NCBI GenBank assembly: GCA_003254925.1
Contig: QANZ01053544.1
Location: forward strand, 197,081 to 261,080
DNA: 64,000 nucleotides
Direction of reading: 5' to 3'
Source of the DNA: Chamaecrista fasciculata
Taxonomy: Eukaryota > Streptophyta > Magnoliopsida > Fabales > Fabaceae
Part shown: positions 1-12,119 of the stretch, piece after piece
Layout of the letters: every line of letters begins with the position of its first letter
Numbering within the stretch: position 1 is the stretch's first letter
Translations under genes and position numbers: made by a program
Notes under the pieces: generated by a model
The model's input: only the letters and a program-made list of their open reading frames with translations
What the model was told of the DNA's origin: nothing
The model's database searches: none

Positions 1-328
1 GGCAGTGTAGGAGCTGTGAATAATAATAAAAAAAAAAATTTTTTTTTTTTATATAGATACCGTAATATATGAAATTGTGGACTACCATCACAACATTCAA
101 AGGCCTTTAATAGATCATGAATATTTCTAAAAAAAAGAAAAAAATAGATCATGAATATTTCTTTCTGCGATTTTTTCTCATTGGACTTGTATTTTCATTT
201 TCAATTACTGCGCCTGCCATATATCAAAAACGAGAAAAACCGAGCCTGCAACTATGATTTCTGTGGGCTGTGGCATATTGAATAAAAATCCTATGCGACT
301 TAACAAAGTATGAATGCAGACACGAAGA
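1..328. other. AT-rich intergenic start of window
   Basis: No coding sequence is visible. There is an A-run/T-run near 28-51, and a 19-base stretch beginning ATAGATCATGAATATT occurs twice (about 109 and 145) as a short direct repeat. It ends at the tRNA gene. Confidence 0.6.
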
Positions 329-410
329 GTGGACGTGCCGGAGTGGTTATCGGGCATGACTAGAAATCATGTGGGCTCTGCCCGCGCAGGTTCGAATCCT
401 GCCGTTCACG
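329..410 (+). tRNA. trnS-AGA: tRNA-Ser (anticodon AGA)
   Basis: An 82-base class II tRNA. The acceptor stem GTGGACG pairs with CGTTCAC (one G-U pair), followed by discriminator G. The anticodon stem CATGA/TCATG closes a 7-base loop with anticodon AGA at 362-364. A variable arm of serine type (GTGGGCTCTGCCCGC region) and the T-loop GGTTCGAATCC are present. There is no intron and no encoded CCA, as expected for a nuclear gene. It decodes UCU and, after A-to-I editing, other UCN codons. Confidence 0.96.
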
Positions 411-416
411 TTTTTT
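411..416 (+). terminator. RNA polymerase III terminator
   Basis: A run of six T follows the last tRNA base directly, the normal Pol III stop signal. Confidence 0.85.
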
Positions 417-685
417 ATGCCACTATGACCTTCTTCTTGCTTTTCACATCTGTATGAAAAATCTTACCCCGACTCACATTAAGGAATAAGGATCCATTTG
501 TCATTTTCCGAATGCTAATTGCCAAAATTCTTCCACAACTTTACCATTAGTATGGTGTATCTTTCTTATTAATATAAAAGCCATGGGGCAATCACAATGC
601 TGTTTGAGTTACTTAATTAACATCTTTCTCTTTCTCGTTGTTGGGCTCACATAGGCTTTTTAATTTCTAAGCTCACAATACTAAC

Positions 686-1140
686 TGCTTCCAGCAACAC
701 TGAACTCTCTCTGGCTTCATAATACTAACTACCTGCAACCAATGCCAATAAATCATGGCTTCCAGATCAACGGTTAGGGGACTCACTATTCACTTCTGTC
801 ACTAGTCTGTTTAGTTGTCCAATAGCGAGCTTTGAAAAGCCTGTTTGCTTGTGCATGCATGAAGAATATATTGTCCTGCTTGTGTGAAATGTATTGTGTT
901 GTTGAAACCGTGTGTGTGTGTTTGTTTATTTTTTTTTTTTTACAGTTCTGATGGAGGCAAGCTGACGTTATGCAAACAAATAAACAAGATTTTTTTTTAC
1001 GTGATGGTTGGAAGGAGGACGGCTGTGTGGGTTTTCTATTTTATTCCACTACATTGTTAGGGGAGAAAATTAACGAGATTGGATTTATAGTGGCACTATA
1101 GAATATCTAAGTCTGAAATTAACATAGAGATGAGTTAATA
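686..1140 (+). pseudogene. Relic of the B12D/MLRQ-like gene lacking exon 2
   Basis: The stretch around 686-780 matches the 5' leader and first exon of the intact gene at 9.77 kb: the same AGCAACACTGAA leader, the same CTAACTA..CTGCAACCA segment, then ATGGCTTCCAGATC, which would read MASRST. The site where the intact copy has its donor (GTAAGT) reads GTTAGG here. The 9.85-10.24 kb coding exon has no counterpart. Similarity resumes at about 941 (TTACAGTT.TGAT..) and 1040-1135 with the 3' flank of the intact gene at 10597-10665. This looks like a duplicated copy that lost its main exon. Confidence 0.7.
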
Positions 1141-2239
1141 AATTGGTGGAAGTCAATTAATAAGTGAAATTATGAATTAGAAGGAATGATATTAGAGTGG
1201 AGGGAGGGTAGAAGGACCGAAGAAACAGAATGGGTGTGTGCGGTACACATTCAGAATAAGATATATATTGTATACGTTAGAGTAAATAGAGTAACAAACA
1301 CAAAACTTTAACGTGGTTCGGTGCCTCAAGACCTACTCTACGGTTTCACTGAGACAAACTTTATTATTTGTAATTTTTGTACAGACAAATTTACAAACCA
1401 TCCTCAATACAATTTTTGACTGGAGAAAATTGTATACGTTTTCTCACAAATGACACACAACTACCCAAACACTATTACACTCTTTAGGATATGTGTGTAA
1501 GTTGTGGTGAAAAAGAAGCTCATATCTCACTCCTATTTATACAAACATCTCAACCCCTCAATTTTACAATCTAACCGATATAGGACTTTTAATGAATAAG
1601 TCTAACAAAAATGGATCGTCGCCTACTATATCTTTTTCATATCTTCTTTATTGTACCAATAATCTAATCCCTTCATCAAATCCAACGCCTTAGGCTATGT
1701 CGCGTGTCCCATACCAATTTTCATCCATTTCACCCAATCTTTCTTTTCGGACGAAAAAAACCCAATCTTTCCTCTCCAGCATTTGCATTCCCTTCTCGCA
1801 AACACTGTAATATTTTGCAAATGGTTGCCATTTGTCCCCGTTGTTGTCATTTATCATTGTCGCTGCAGTTCATGGTCTTCATCACCGTCTTCTTCAATCA
1901 TCTCACAAGTACTGTAATGTTTTTAAATGGTTTTCACGACGACAATGGTAATGAATGGCGATGATGAATGGAAACTATTTGAAGAACATAACAATACTTG
2001 TGAAAGGAATTAAAATGCTAGAGAGGAGGCATGAACAAAATGATGCAAGGGAAATTGGATATTTTCCATTGACCTGAATTCGTTACATATATACAGCTAA
2101 ATGTTGTAATAACCACGTGAATGGCAAAAAATAAATGCAAAACAAATTCTATCCTCCAACTGTTTATACATAGCTAACTAACTACCGCCTAAAATACAAG
2201 TCGAAATATACAGTAAAATGCACAGTAAATACAATGAAA
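1141..2239. other. Intergenic, with a possible decayed LTR-type fragment
   Basis: No convincing gene. About 1260-1600 has the AACGTGGTTCGG..CCTCAAGACCTAC signature and a trailing CTCCTATTTATAC that recur in plant LTR-type repeats; I see no paired copy or target duplication, so it is a weak call. The 86-codon open stretch at 1704-1964 shows no family features. Confidence 0.35.
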
Positions 2240-2879
2240 TATATTGTAACATCCTCCAGTCCCCATTCAAGTTGGAGACATGTGGGAAACGAGACCCAAC
2301 TTGGACATGAAAGAACAGAGTTGCAGGGAGGCGAGGGCCTTCGTGAAGAGGTATGCTAATTGGAGTTGGGAAGGCACATGCTAAGGCAAAATGAAACCAT
2401 CTTTGTATCTCTCGCGAACCACATGGTAATCAATTTCGATGTGCTTTGTTTGCTCGTGGTAAACTGGATTCGTGGCAATATGGAGGGCGGATTTGTTATC
2501 ACACCACAGAGGAATTGGTGTGTTGGGGGTGATTCAAAAATCCTTCAAAATGTAAGTTTTCTACATTAGTTCACGAACGGTGTTAGTCATGATGCGGTAT
2601 TCAGTTTCACTTGAAGAGTGAGCTATAGTGGTTTGTTTCTTGGCTTTCCAAGAAATGGCAATAGAACCCAAGAGAACACAATATATAGATAGAGAGCGAC
2701 ATGGTTGGAGACATGATACCCAATCACTGTCGCAGTAAGCAACAATGCCAAAGGTAGAAGTGGAAGAGTAGAATAAACCCATGGTGGATGTACCTTTGAG
2801 GTATTTTACTACGTGAAGAGCAGCTAGGAGATGAGTATCACAAGGAGAAGCCACAAACTGACTTAGATGCTGAACATTG

Positions 2880-3477
2880 TGTTGGATATTATTATAAAAT
2901 TATATAATTATAATTAATACATTTTAATATGTTTTAAGGTAATATGGACGTTGGTTCATAGTTATGGAAGGAATTGATGGGATTTAATAGAAATGAAGGG
3001 TATGAATGTAACGGCTATTGGTGGCTATTGAAGAAATATGAAGACAATTAATCATTATTATTAACATGAGCATTTGGTCCAAATAGCCTATATATATGTG
3101 TGAGGACGTGGGTGTGTTTTTTGGAGGAAAAAGAGATGATAAGCCATATACAATATATTTTATGATATCAAGACACTTATATGTATAGTTTTATATATTT
3201 GGATAGAGAAAAAGGTGTGGGGGACAGAGTCCTATCTATCACCTTTGTGCAGAGGTGATAGTTCAAACAGGCGAGTACTGGGCTGTTGTATCCTGGAGGT
3301 AACACGTTAGTGTACCCTATGCAACGGGTGATATGACTAAATCAACCCGTGGGAGGCGTGAAATTACCTTAAAGAAAGCGAGATATCCGTGCCTCAACCC
3401 AGGACCACGCATTTTGTTTTACTAACAATTTTATCTTGTTTTAGTGTTTCTCTTGTTTTCAGGTAGCAACTCCAACA
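2880..3477 (+). repeat. 5' LTR of the nested element
   Basis: 598 bp, TG..CA ends, almost identical to 5708-6305. Immediately left is the target duplication CATTG. Confidence 0.92.
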
Positions 3478-4455
3478 ATTTTAAGGTAATTCATGTCTCT
3501 ATGGAAGTAGCTACTGAAAATAAGAATGATGTTGTTGTCTTCGTGAAAAAAAAATATAAATGAGGTTCTACGAGAGGTACACGTACTCTTGATCTATTTT
3601 CATAAAGTTGGTTTATGAAAAATTAAAATTATGGTGATGCTATATAAGCAAAATTTCATCCAATATGATTTTGGTGTTGAAAAGTCATTTGTGACTATAT
3701 TGTTTAAAAAATGATGGCAGATGAATATGAGTATTACTAGACAAGTATATCATTGGTTCATTGACTTGTCTAATTGTTAATATTTAGTGATGTGTGATTC
3801 AATCTTAAAATAAGATATTAGAGTTTTATAAAATTGATTTTATGATATTTTGGTACGGTTGATAAACAAAGATATTGAGTAGTAAAATTGAGTGTTATAT
3901 GTGCTTATTACGAGATGATGGAAATTTAATTGACAATGTGTATGTGTATGTGTTTGTGATAATAATATTAATATTTATTTCTTAGATGAATTGTTGAAAC
4001 TTGAAAGTCTAGTCTACCCTGAATGTTTTCATGAGAAATAAAATAGAATTTATGATTATGTGATTCTATATTGAGTATTGATATAAACAAAATGCATTAT
4101 ATATTAATGTTTAACATATGAATTATGTTATAGTAATATATATTATAAATAAAATTTTATGCTTCGATAAAAGCTGTGAGCATTATTATTGAGATTAATT
4201 TTATGATTAATAAACTTTAACTCTTTGGTCCCTTCAAACTGTTTTCTTTTTTGTGGTACCTATAACACCTTTCGGTTATTGCAGTAAATAGTGCATTATT
4301 GTGTTTAATTGCAAATATTTTAATCATAGAATTAAAATGTGTTTTTAAGATTATATATGAATAGTAATGTAATTGTCATAAGATTGTAAATATTTATTTT
4401 TTGTGATTATATTTCTTTACAAGTGAGATACTTGGTGGTTTGGTTTTTTAAGTAC

Positions 4456-4540
4456 AAAAAAAAAAAATTTATGTACCTTGTGTTTTATTTTGTGGNAAAA
4501 AAAAAAAAAAAATTATTGTACCTTGTGTTTTATTTTGTGG
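4456..4540. other. Unmerged assembly overlap around a single N
   Basis: An N at 4496 separates two nearly identical stretches of about 40 bases, each an A-run followed by TGTACCTTGTGTTTTATTTT and GTGG. This looks like two contig ends not merged, so the local sequence and length are unreliable. Confidence 0.75.
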
Positions 4541-5707
4541 AAAGTAAATTATTTATAAACTGAAGAAATAGTGGGGGTTAGTGGAACTTAAATTAAGTAT
4601 CTTAAAAATTAATTTAGTTGTGTATTGGGAAATGGATTTAAATATAGTGATGGTGATATATGTTGTGAGCTTGAATGTTACATCCGTATGATTCGTTAAT
4701 TTTAATTTTTGGTACAAGCTCAGATTTGTTAAGTGAAATATCAATTTCCTTGGAAGAATTTTAGTATTAAAATTTTGGGGGAAAAAAATGTTATTATTGG
4801 CATCAAAAGAGAAGCTAAGCTTAAAGCTCTAGCATAACTAGCAAAGAGGCTAGTAGAAATAACATGAGTTTCTTGTGAAAAATATATGTTATTTATATAT
4901 TGTGATAGTACTTAAAATAAGTACTAATGATAAATCCAAACTCGTGAAAGTAATTAAATATTGTGTTAGTGTCATGACAAAATTCCTCAAAGAAATGGTA
5001 TACCATATGTGTGGAACTATGTAAAGACTAGAAATTGTGGATCCACTTGCAAAAGTCTTACATAGAAAAATGAGTTTGGAATACATCGAGGGGGATGAAT
5101 GGTTTTAAGCCCATAGGATTATAAGCAACCTATGAGGAAACCCTACCTTGTGATTAGAGATCCTAAGAACTTGGTTCAAAGGGAAAAACGAATCATAGAG
5201 TGGCTGGTTGGTAAGTGCACAAATTTTGTACTCATCCCTATGGTGTATGTGCATTTTCCTGCAATGAATATATGAGGTTGAGTTTTAGAAACTCTTAATG
5301 AAATCTGTAGCTCTATAAGAGTGGAGTGTCACAATTGCAGGAGCACTCTTGACAGAATTCACCTATGGAATGTGGGAGTGGGGCCGCTCCTAGGAGAATA
5401 TTCAGGGCGTATTCTCTGAACACATTCATGAACAGGATACGCACATGGCCGCGTAACGTGCGGGCTAGGGCTCATAAATTGCACCTGGATTATTATGTGC
5501 AATATATGTATCTTGTCTCCCCTAAGCAGTCATAGTTCAAGGCGAATACCACTATTGGCTCTGGATCAAGATATGTATTTTTGCTAAGTATAGATTCAAG
5601 GCAATACTAGCTATCTATATTATGGATAATAATCTATCTCTATCCAAGTATATAAAAATAAATTAAATAAAAATGTATATAGTATTTTATAATAATAAGT
5701 GGGGGAT

Positions 5708-6305
5708 TGTTGGATATTATTATAAAATTATATAATTATAATTAATACATTTTAATATGTTTTAAGGTAATATGGACGTTGGTTCATAGTTATGGAAAGA
5801 ATTGATGGGATTTAATAGAAATGAAGGGTATGAATGTAACGGCTATTGGTGGCTATTGGAGAAATATGAAGACAATTAATCATTATTATTAACATGAGCA
5901 TTTGGTCCAAATAGCCTATATATATGTGTGAGGACGTGGGTGTGTTTTTTGGAGGAAAAAGAGATGATAAGCCATATACAATATATTTTATGATATCAAG
6001 ACACTTATATGTATAGTTTTATATATTTGGATAGAGAAAAAGGTGTGGGGGACAGAGTCCTATCTATCACCTTTGTGCAGAGGTGATAGTTCAAACAGGC
6101 GAGTACTGGGCTGTTGTATCCTGGAGGTAACACGTCAGTGTACCCTATGCACCGAATGATATGACTAAATCAACCCGTGGGAGGCGTGAAATTACCTTAA
6201 AGAAAGCGAGATATCAGTGCCTCAGCCCAGGACCACGCATTTTGTTTTACTAACAATTTTATCTTGTTTTAGTGTTTCTCTTGTTTTCAGGTAGCAACTC
6301 CAACA
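5708..6305 (+). repeat. 3' LTR of the nested element
   Basis: 598 bp, preceded by a polypurine tract at about 5698-5706 and followed by the second CATTG target copy. After it the minus-strand copia reverse transcriptase reading resumes. Confidence 0.92.
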
Positions 6306-6585
6306 CATTGTAGGTGAGATCAGGGCGTGTGAGGTTTAAATATAACAAACGACCAATTAATCGTCTGTATTGTTTAGCATCATCAAATGGAGGAGAGGTG
6401 GCATCGAATTTATGACCTTTAGGAAGTGATGTGAGCAAGAGAGGCATGAGGCATAAAGGCAAAATCGAGAGCTAAGAAGTTTAAAGAAACTGTTCAGATT
6501 TATGTGAACAAATTATTGGAACATGTTGAGGATCAAGACGTTATCAAATCCAATATTTATTTAGTTAATTATCCTTAGTCTAAAT

Positions 6586-6931
6586 CTAGGAAGCATGGAC
6601 ACTTCATTTTGAGGGCGTGTCGCCGTGTCAGACACGTGTCAGTGTCCGACACCCGTACGACACCGACACGACACATATTCATAAATTTTAGAATATGAAT
6701 CAGTTTTTTGTAACTTTAACATGACATACAAGAGAAAATAATAATAGATATGACATATATTATGAATAAAAATTATAATTTTTAAATTTTTCATTAAAAA
6801 TTATGAATATTTAATTATTTATATATATAAATATATGCCGTGTCGTGTCATGTAATTTTGAGAGTTTGGCGTGTCGCTGTGTCCGTGTCCGTGTCGTGTC
6901 CCGTGTCCGTGTCAGTGTCCATGCTTCATAG
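6586..6931. mobile_element. 346-bp TIR transposon (GTGTC-rich family), copy 1
   Basis: The ends are inverted: CTAGGAAGCATGGACAC on the left and the complement of CTATGAAGCATGGACAC on the right, followed inward by repeated GTGTC/GACAC words and an AT-rich centre. The flanks carry an 8-bp target duplication GTCTAAAT (6578-6585 and 6932-6939). No coding capacity. Related copies lie at 36076-36399 and, inverted and interrupted, at 33660-34556. An 8-bp duplication suggests a hAT-like or Mutator-like origin. Confidence 0.85.
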
Positions 6932-7020
6932 GTCTAAATATTTTAGTCTATTAGTTTGTGTGAATTTGGGCTGTGCTTTTTTTAGTAGACCATTTTAATT
7001 TATTTTTCTAAATTTAATCT

Positions 7021-8306
7021 TGTTGGACTAAAATTCAATATCAAATAGTTTTTGATTATTTACAAAAATTTGTTTATCCTGAGGTCTGCGCTGCAAATGT
7101 TCCTTTGCTAAATACTTCAGGATCCTTTAGCGCAAATCAAGCTTTAAAATAAGTCACCACGTGCTTTAAATTAAAATTGGAAATGTGCTTCAATTTCTTA
7201 TTTGGAAACATTTGTATCAAAGGCACAATATTATATCATTAATATGTTAATAAATCAGATCTGCCCAAATTGGTTCTTATCATCATTAATGCTGGATATT
7301 TCTATATCAGGAAACAATTTGAATCAATAACATCAGAATTATTCTTTGCATAATAACATAATATCTGTCCATGATTTTTGATCAATTACATTTAAGCTGC
7401 ATACACTGATTTCATTATCCTTTACTGCAGGTCAACTAAAAATCAGATTTTACATTTATACTTGATTAACGAAATTCAAGGAAGTGCCAACTTTATGCTG
7501 CTGCTGCTGATAAATGACCAAACGGCTATTTCCCTTCTACTATAAAAGGATGAGAGCTTGAAGCAAGAAGTGACTGATCATTGAAGCTAAAAAGTGCGAT
7601 TGCTGTGTGCATCCTGAGTGATCATCCTGAGTATTGCTGTGTGCGATTTCCTGGAGCTTTGTGCTCATTGTTCTTGAGTGAAATCTCTTAGAGATAAATC
7701 TGAAAAAGAAAAATTGTAATTTGTAAGTTAAGTGTGAGAAAAATCTTCAAGGAGGTAAAAGTGAGCTTCTAGGGTGAAACCTTGTAGAGGTGAGCCGTGT
7801 GTGGTTCCGTGGGAAGCAATATCCTGAGAGACTGTCCTTGGAGTGGTTTTTGGGTTAAGTGGTAAAACCTTGAGAGGTGATCCCAAGCTTCGTGCAGATT
7901 GTATTGAGATACAATATATATATATATAGACCTCTAGCTGGTTGGTTAGAGGTGTGGATGTAGGATAAGGGAAATTTCCGTATCAAGGATCATACCCTTA
8001 TTTGAACCACTAAAAGTTCTGGTGTTGTTTTTTCTTTCCTTAGCTTTTATATTCCTGTATTCTGGTCTGTGATAGTTATCCTGCGCTTTTTATCTTGCAA
8101 ACTTTTTAAAAGAATATTTCTTAAAACAAATCAGATTCAGTTCTTAAGGAAGTGTTTTTAAGAAGAACCTTGACTTTTATATCTTAAGGAAACAATCTAT
8201 TTCTTAAGGAAAGGTTTTAAAGGATTAATTTATTTACAAAGAAAAATCTGTAAAAATCCAATTCACCCCCCCTCTTGGGCTATTTTCACTAGCATATTTT
8301 CTAACA
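7021..8306. mobile_element. Solo LTR, probably copia-type
   Basis: A 1286-bp block begins TGTTGG and ends CTAACA, flanked by the 5-bp direct repeat AATCT (7016-7020 and 8307-8311). Inside are a promoter-like CTATAAAAGG at about 7541 and the motif AATTCACCCCCCCTCTTGG near the right end (about 8260), common at the ends of plant copia LTRs. No internal region or second LTR is present, so it is a fossil left by LTR-LTR recombination. Orientation and exact lineage are inferred. Confidence 0.75.
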
Positions 8307-8311
8307 AATCT

Positions 8312-9769
8312 TTTATTTCTGGGCTTAAGTATGAATTGTTAGAAAAGCCCATTAGTTTATTTTAAACATTATTTTTTAATTGGATTTTAGTTAAGACTTG
8401 AGTTTGCTAAAAAAGCTCTGCTAGGGTTCCTAAAGCCAAAAGCTCTCTTTGGGAGGGGTTGTCGTCGGCGACCCCTCCCCCTTCCTTTCTTTTTCTGTTT
8501 TTTTGTTTTTGCTCCTCTTTGTAGGAGATCTTTCCCTTTCTAAGTAAAGGTGTTGTTCTCTCTTTCGTGAGAGATTTTTTGTGTTCTTGCCTTCTTGAAT
8601 ACTAGATCTAGAATCCAGATCCGTTTTAAAGAAGTGATGTTGGTGAAGAGCTAAGTCCTCTGAGAGGATTTTCGGTTCCGGCAAAAGTCTGTGAAGTTTC
8701 AAGCTGATAGCGGTTGGAAATCGGACAGTCAAGAGATGATGGCAAACGTTTTATGGAGTATTTTCGGAAAAATCTCTTCTGTTCGGTTTGCTAGCTTATT
8801 TTATTTGTTATGATTTTTGTTGGGTAGTTCTTCTCCTTTTTTTTAATGATCTGGTGATGATTTGTGTATTCTTCCCCTTGTGTGTTGCTGGGGGTTAGGC
8901 TATTTCTCTTTTCTAAGGGAGTGTAGATCCTGATTAGGATGTATTTGTTAGTTGATCTACAAAAAGCTCTCTGATTATCTCAGTTATTATTGGTTTGTAT
9001 CTCTCATCTTCATGTATGAAGGAAGATTCTGACAAAAAAAAATGGGTTTTAGTTGATAGAATGTTAGTAGAACCATTTTTATTTATAAGGTTTTCTATTC
9101 CATTGATTACAAATATTGAATCAACTTCCTTGGAAGGGGAATTTTTGAATTTTTTATAGAGCATGTGTTTTTCTCTTCTCCTTGGTTGAAAAAAGAATCT
9201 TTAAGAGAGGGTTGTTTATCTTCTTCTATTGCATTAAGAATAAATTCTTATCAATGTAATCACTTGTGGTGAATTCATCCTTAATTTTCAAAATCAATTG
9301 ACTATTTACATTTGTCATTTGGAAAATTAATATGTTAAAAGTTTCATTCCTTTTGTGTCTAATTCGGGGTTTTCTTTAACTTGGGGTTCCCAATAAAAAA
9401 ACTGAGAATTAAAACCATGATTACTTTTCCAAAAAACAAAGTGACTATTTTTTTTTTGTTTGGTGAAAAAAAAACATGATTACACTAAAGTAAACTTACA
9501 TGGATCCCTCATGAAAAATGATACGCGGCAGTTCCGGAGGCTTCTAAAGCTCTCATGTCAGCTACAGTTTGTGCCACGTGTCCCTCTTGTTTCTGTATTC
9601 TGCTACGTGGCTCCAGAACTTTCTATCATCAGATGCTTACCCGCCATTTATATATCCTCGCTTCTGAAAATCTGCACTAGTAATTGTTTGAAGCAACACT
9701 GAATACTCTCTGCCTTCATAGTCCTAACTAACTGCAACCACTGCTAATACAATTTTGTGATCTTCAATC
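8312..9769. other. Intergenic; promoter side of the 9.8-kb gene
   Basis: About 8400-8760 is richer in G and C, starts with a GCTAGGGTTC-type leader and looks like a transcribed 5' leader or a decayed LINE leader, but I see no coding match. The last 200 bases before 9770 contain ACGTGTC and CTACGTGG words (about 9577-9612) and TTTATATATCC at about 9648, a plausible TATA box for the following gene. Confidence 0.4.
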
Positions 9770-10236
9770 ATGGCTTCGAGATTAACGGTAAGTACTCCCA
9801 TCACCCTAATTCCCTATTTAACACTAATCTTAATGCTGAGACGTACTTGCAGATGGGTTTGGGGAAGACACTAGTAAACAGGGGAGGAATGAGAATGAAA
9901 GGTGAGTTCGTGCCTATATACGTGGCGATAGGGATGATAGCGATGTCGACGGGGCTAGGGCTGCACACGGCGTGGCAACAGCTGAGGAATTCGCCGACGG
10001 TGAGAGTGAAGAAACAGAGGAGGGAGACGTTGCCGGAGGTGGTGGACCCCGAACACGTGGCAGAGGAGTCCGACAGGTTTCTCAAACACTCCTTCTTCAG
10101 GAAAGTGGCACACGTGCAGGATCGAAACTTACCGGAAAACCAGCTCATTCCTGATCCTATTCACAAGGATGCATACGCCTATCGCCCTCGTATTGAGACT
10201 CTCAAGTCCGTTGGGGTTGATCCTTCGCACGTGTGA
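9770..10236 (+). CDS. B12D/MLRQ-like small mitochondrial membrane protein
   Basis: Two exons. Exon 1 (9770-9787) is ATG plus five codons, MASRLT, followed by donor GTAAGT. Exon 2 (9853-10236) follows acceptor TTGCAG and ends TGA. The spliced product is 133 aa. One membrane helix (about residues 26-46, VPIYVAIGMIAMSTGLGLH) is followed by a basic NSPTVRVKKQRR segment. The layout (short N terminus, single helix, N-P-x-VRV, acidic/basic tail) matches plant B12D/NADH-ubiquinone reductase MLRQ-type proteins of the inner mitochondrial membrane, so a complex I accessory role is plausible but inferred. A 159-codon reading from a GTG at 9757 ignores the intron and is not preferred. A decayed copy lacking exon 2 lies at 0.7-1.1 kb. 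Confidence 0.8.
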
Positions 10237-12110
10237 ATGTCATGTTATGTTGTACATTAATATGGAACTTTGCTGGGGATCTATGTTTCAGGTTTATGCA
10301 ACTTTGAAATTCGTAGAAACAGAATATATAGTATATTATATGAACAAGTTTTAGGTTCTGTGACTCGGCTCTTGCCGCAAGTCATGGCTTTGAGTTTATT
10401 GAAGACTGATGTATATATTCTTATGGTTTGAATTCGATTATCTTACAATCTGAGAATCTCCTGTTTCGCCGATGCTTTGATTTTTTTGATTCTTCTCTTG
10501 ATCGTTTTCTCTATTATTGTAGAGAGCAAAAAAAAAGTTGGTAGAGGAATTATATAGTGTAACATATGTTTTATTTGTGTGTTGTGTGTCTTTACAGTTG
10601 TGATTAGGGAGGAAAACTGAGGTTATGTTATTCCACTGCACTGTTAGGATTAACATAAAGATGAGTTAACTCTTGAAATTTATGAAGAACTAACAATTAC
10701 ATCACATATCTAGCCAACATCAGGTGCATGGAATATTCAAATCAATCAGAGATAGACAACTTCAACAAAATTAGAACCCACTCAAACTTCCTATGACAAT
10801 GGTAGTGAATAAAAGGAAGAAAGATAACAGGAAGAAACAACTAATGCTCCACGCCGAAGAATGAGGAGAAAAATTTGGAATTTGATATAATCTTGAGAAT
10901 CAATTTATATCATCGCCACAGAAAAAAAAAAAAAATTGGAACTCAGATGATCAATTAGGCTGTGGTGCTCCTTCAAAGAGACTTTAGTTACGAAGCTAAT
11001 TAAAGAATTTTGATTCTAATGTCTTGCAACAGCAGCACGAAATACCTTAGCACGTAGCATTTACCAATGTTCCATTGACTTGTGAGTATTCGAAGTAATT
11101 AAGAGCCAGATAATGCCCGATGACCAAGAATGGCATGTTTGGAAGAACGATGTTGTGAAACCCTATAGGAAGAGAAATTTGCAAATATTGAATGTTCTCT
11201 CAATTGTAAGAACTTTTTAACTTAATTCTTACTCTACATCATATGAATAGGGATCTTTGTCACTTTAGATGTAATTTGGTAAGTTAGAAACCAAGTTTTG
11301 TGGCAGTGAAGTATCTACAACCCCATGGATGTTGTATATAAAATCTCAGCAAGAGTGGAGGATTATGAAAGAACTCTCCTTAGCTGTAATTCCATTTCAG
11401 GACAGAAACGCCCACAGCATGCAGATGCTACAAATCCTCACATCTATGCAAATAGATGAAGAGAGGATCAAATTATATATAAGGAGAGGACCAAATTATA
11501 TATTTCAATTATTTTTCAGAGATAAAATTGTTAATTAAGTAATGTTTTAAAGATCCAAGTTGTTAGTTACATTTTATACAAGTAATGATGACATCTTTTG
11601 TGTAACCGTTTATATTAGAAGCTTCATTGGCTTATCAATTAACGCAACCCAATAAGATTTCCCTTCTTGTGACTTATGATATTATTCATCATCTGTTGGA
11701 GCCAATTAACCAGGACGTTTGCAAATTACTTCGTATGAGAAGTTACCGACGAGCCTATAATCCTTGAGGGGATTAGGGCTAGTGCCTAGTTGGTATGTTT
11801 TAGTTCTTTAGGCTTTTTTATCAACATTTTTTGACCTCTTATCTCCAACGATTTCACTACAGTGGTCGGATGCTTTCTTAACAAAGGACATAGTTAAATG
11901 AGGTATATATTAAATTTGATAATTCAAAATGTTATTTGCAATTAATGATAGATAAAAGAAAATCATTTATTATGTTGGAGAACTGAGATTTTATAACTAA
12001 ACTATATATAATTATATATACTAGAAAAATAAAATGCTTTATTTTATTTCCATTTTATTCAGATTAATATGATATCATGATTTAACTTTTTCGTTGATTG
12101 TATTATAAAA
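10237..12110. other. Intergenic: 3' UTR then gene-free DNA
   Basis: The first 200 bases are the likely 3' UTR of the preceding gene. The rest is AT-rich with no supported gene; the 69-codon open stretch at 11329 includes a duplicated GGA(T/C)CAAATTATATAT and has no family features. Confidence 0.5.
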
Positions 12111-12119
12111 TATTTATTT

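Larger units (their letters stand above)
2880..6305 (+). mobile_element. Young LTR retrotransposon nested in the old copia fragment
   Basis: Two 598-bp direct repeats (2880-3477 and 5708-6305) begin TGTTGG and end CCAACA. They are flanked by the 5-bp target duplication CATTG (2875-2879 and 6306-6310), and a purine tract AAGTGGGGGA precedes the right LTR, as in copia-type elements. The 2.2-kb interior is AT-rich with only traces of a copia 3' region near 5040-5100, so it is a short, non-autonomous or deleted copy that makes no full polyprotein. I count about 8 differences between the LTRs (roughly 1.3%), suggesting an age of order 0.5-1 million years at commonly used plant rates. Confidence 0.9.
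2240..6480 (-). mobile_element. Old Ty1/copia fragment, split by a younger LTR element
   Basis: A fossil on the minus strand in two pieces: about 6480-6306 carries the end of a copia-type reverse transcriptase region (YRRLIGRLLYL..TRPDLTY) and about 2879-2240 carries the copia RNase H region (AYCDSDW.., SWKAKKQ, SSSETEY). The pieces are in the correct order for one element interrupted by the insertion at 2880-6305. It is clearly broken and missing most of its body. It is older than the insertion inside it. Confidence 0.85.

Noticed and set aside
1704-1964. 86-codon ORF
   Set aside because: No conserved blocks, no splice context, lies in repeat-rich intergenic DNA.
8400-8760. Gene or LINE start
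   Set aside because: Leader-like composition only; no matching coding sequence follows within 1 kb.
9801-10148. 115-codon reverse ORF across the B12D/MLRQ-like gene
   Set aside because: Overlaps the intron and exon of the sense gene with no independent evidence.
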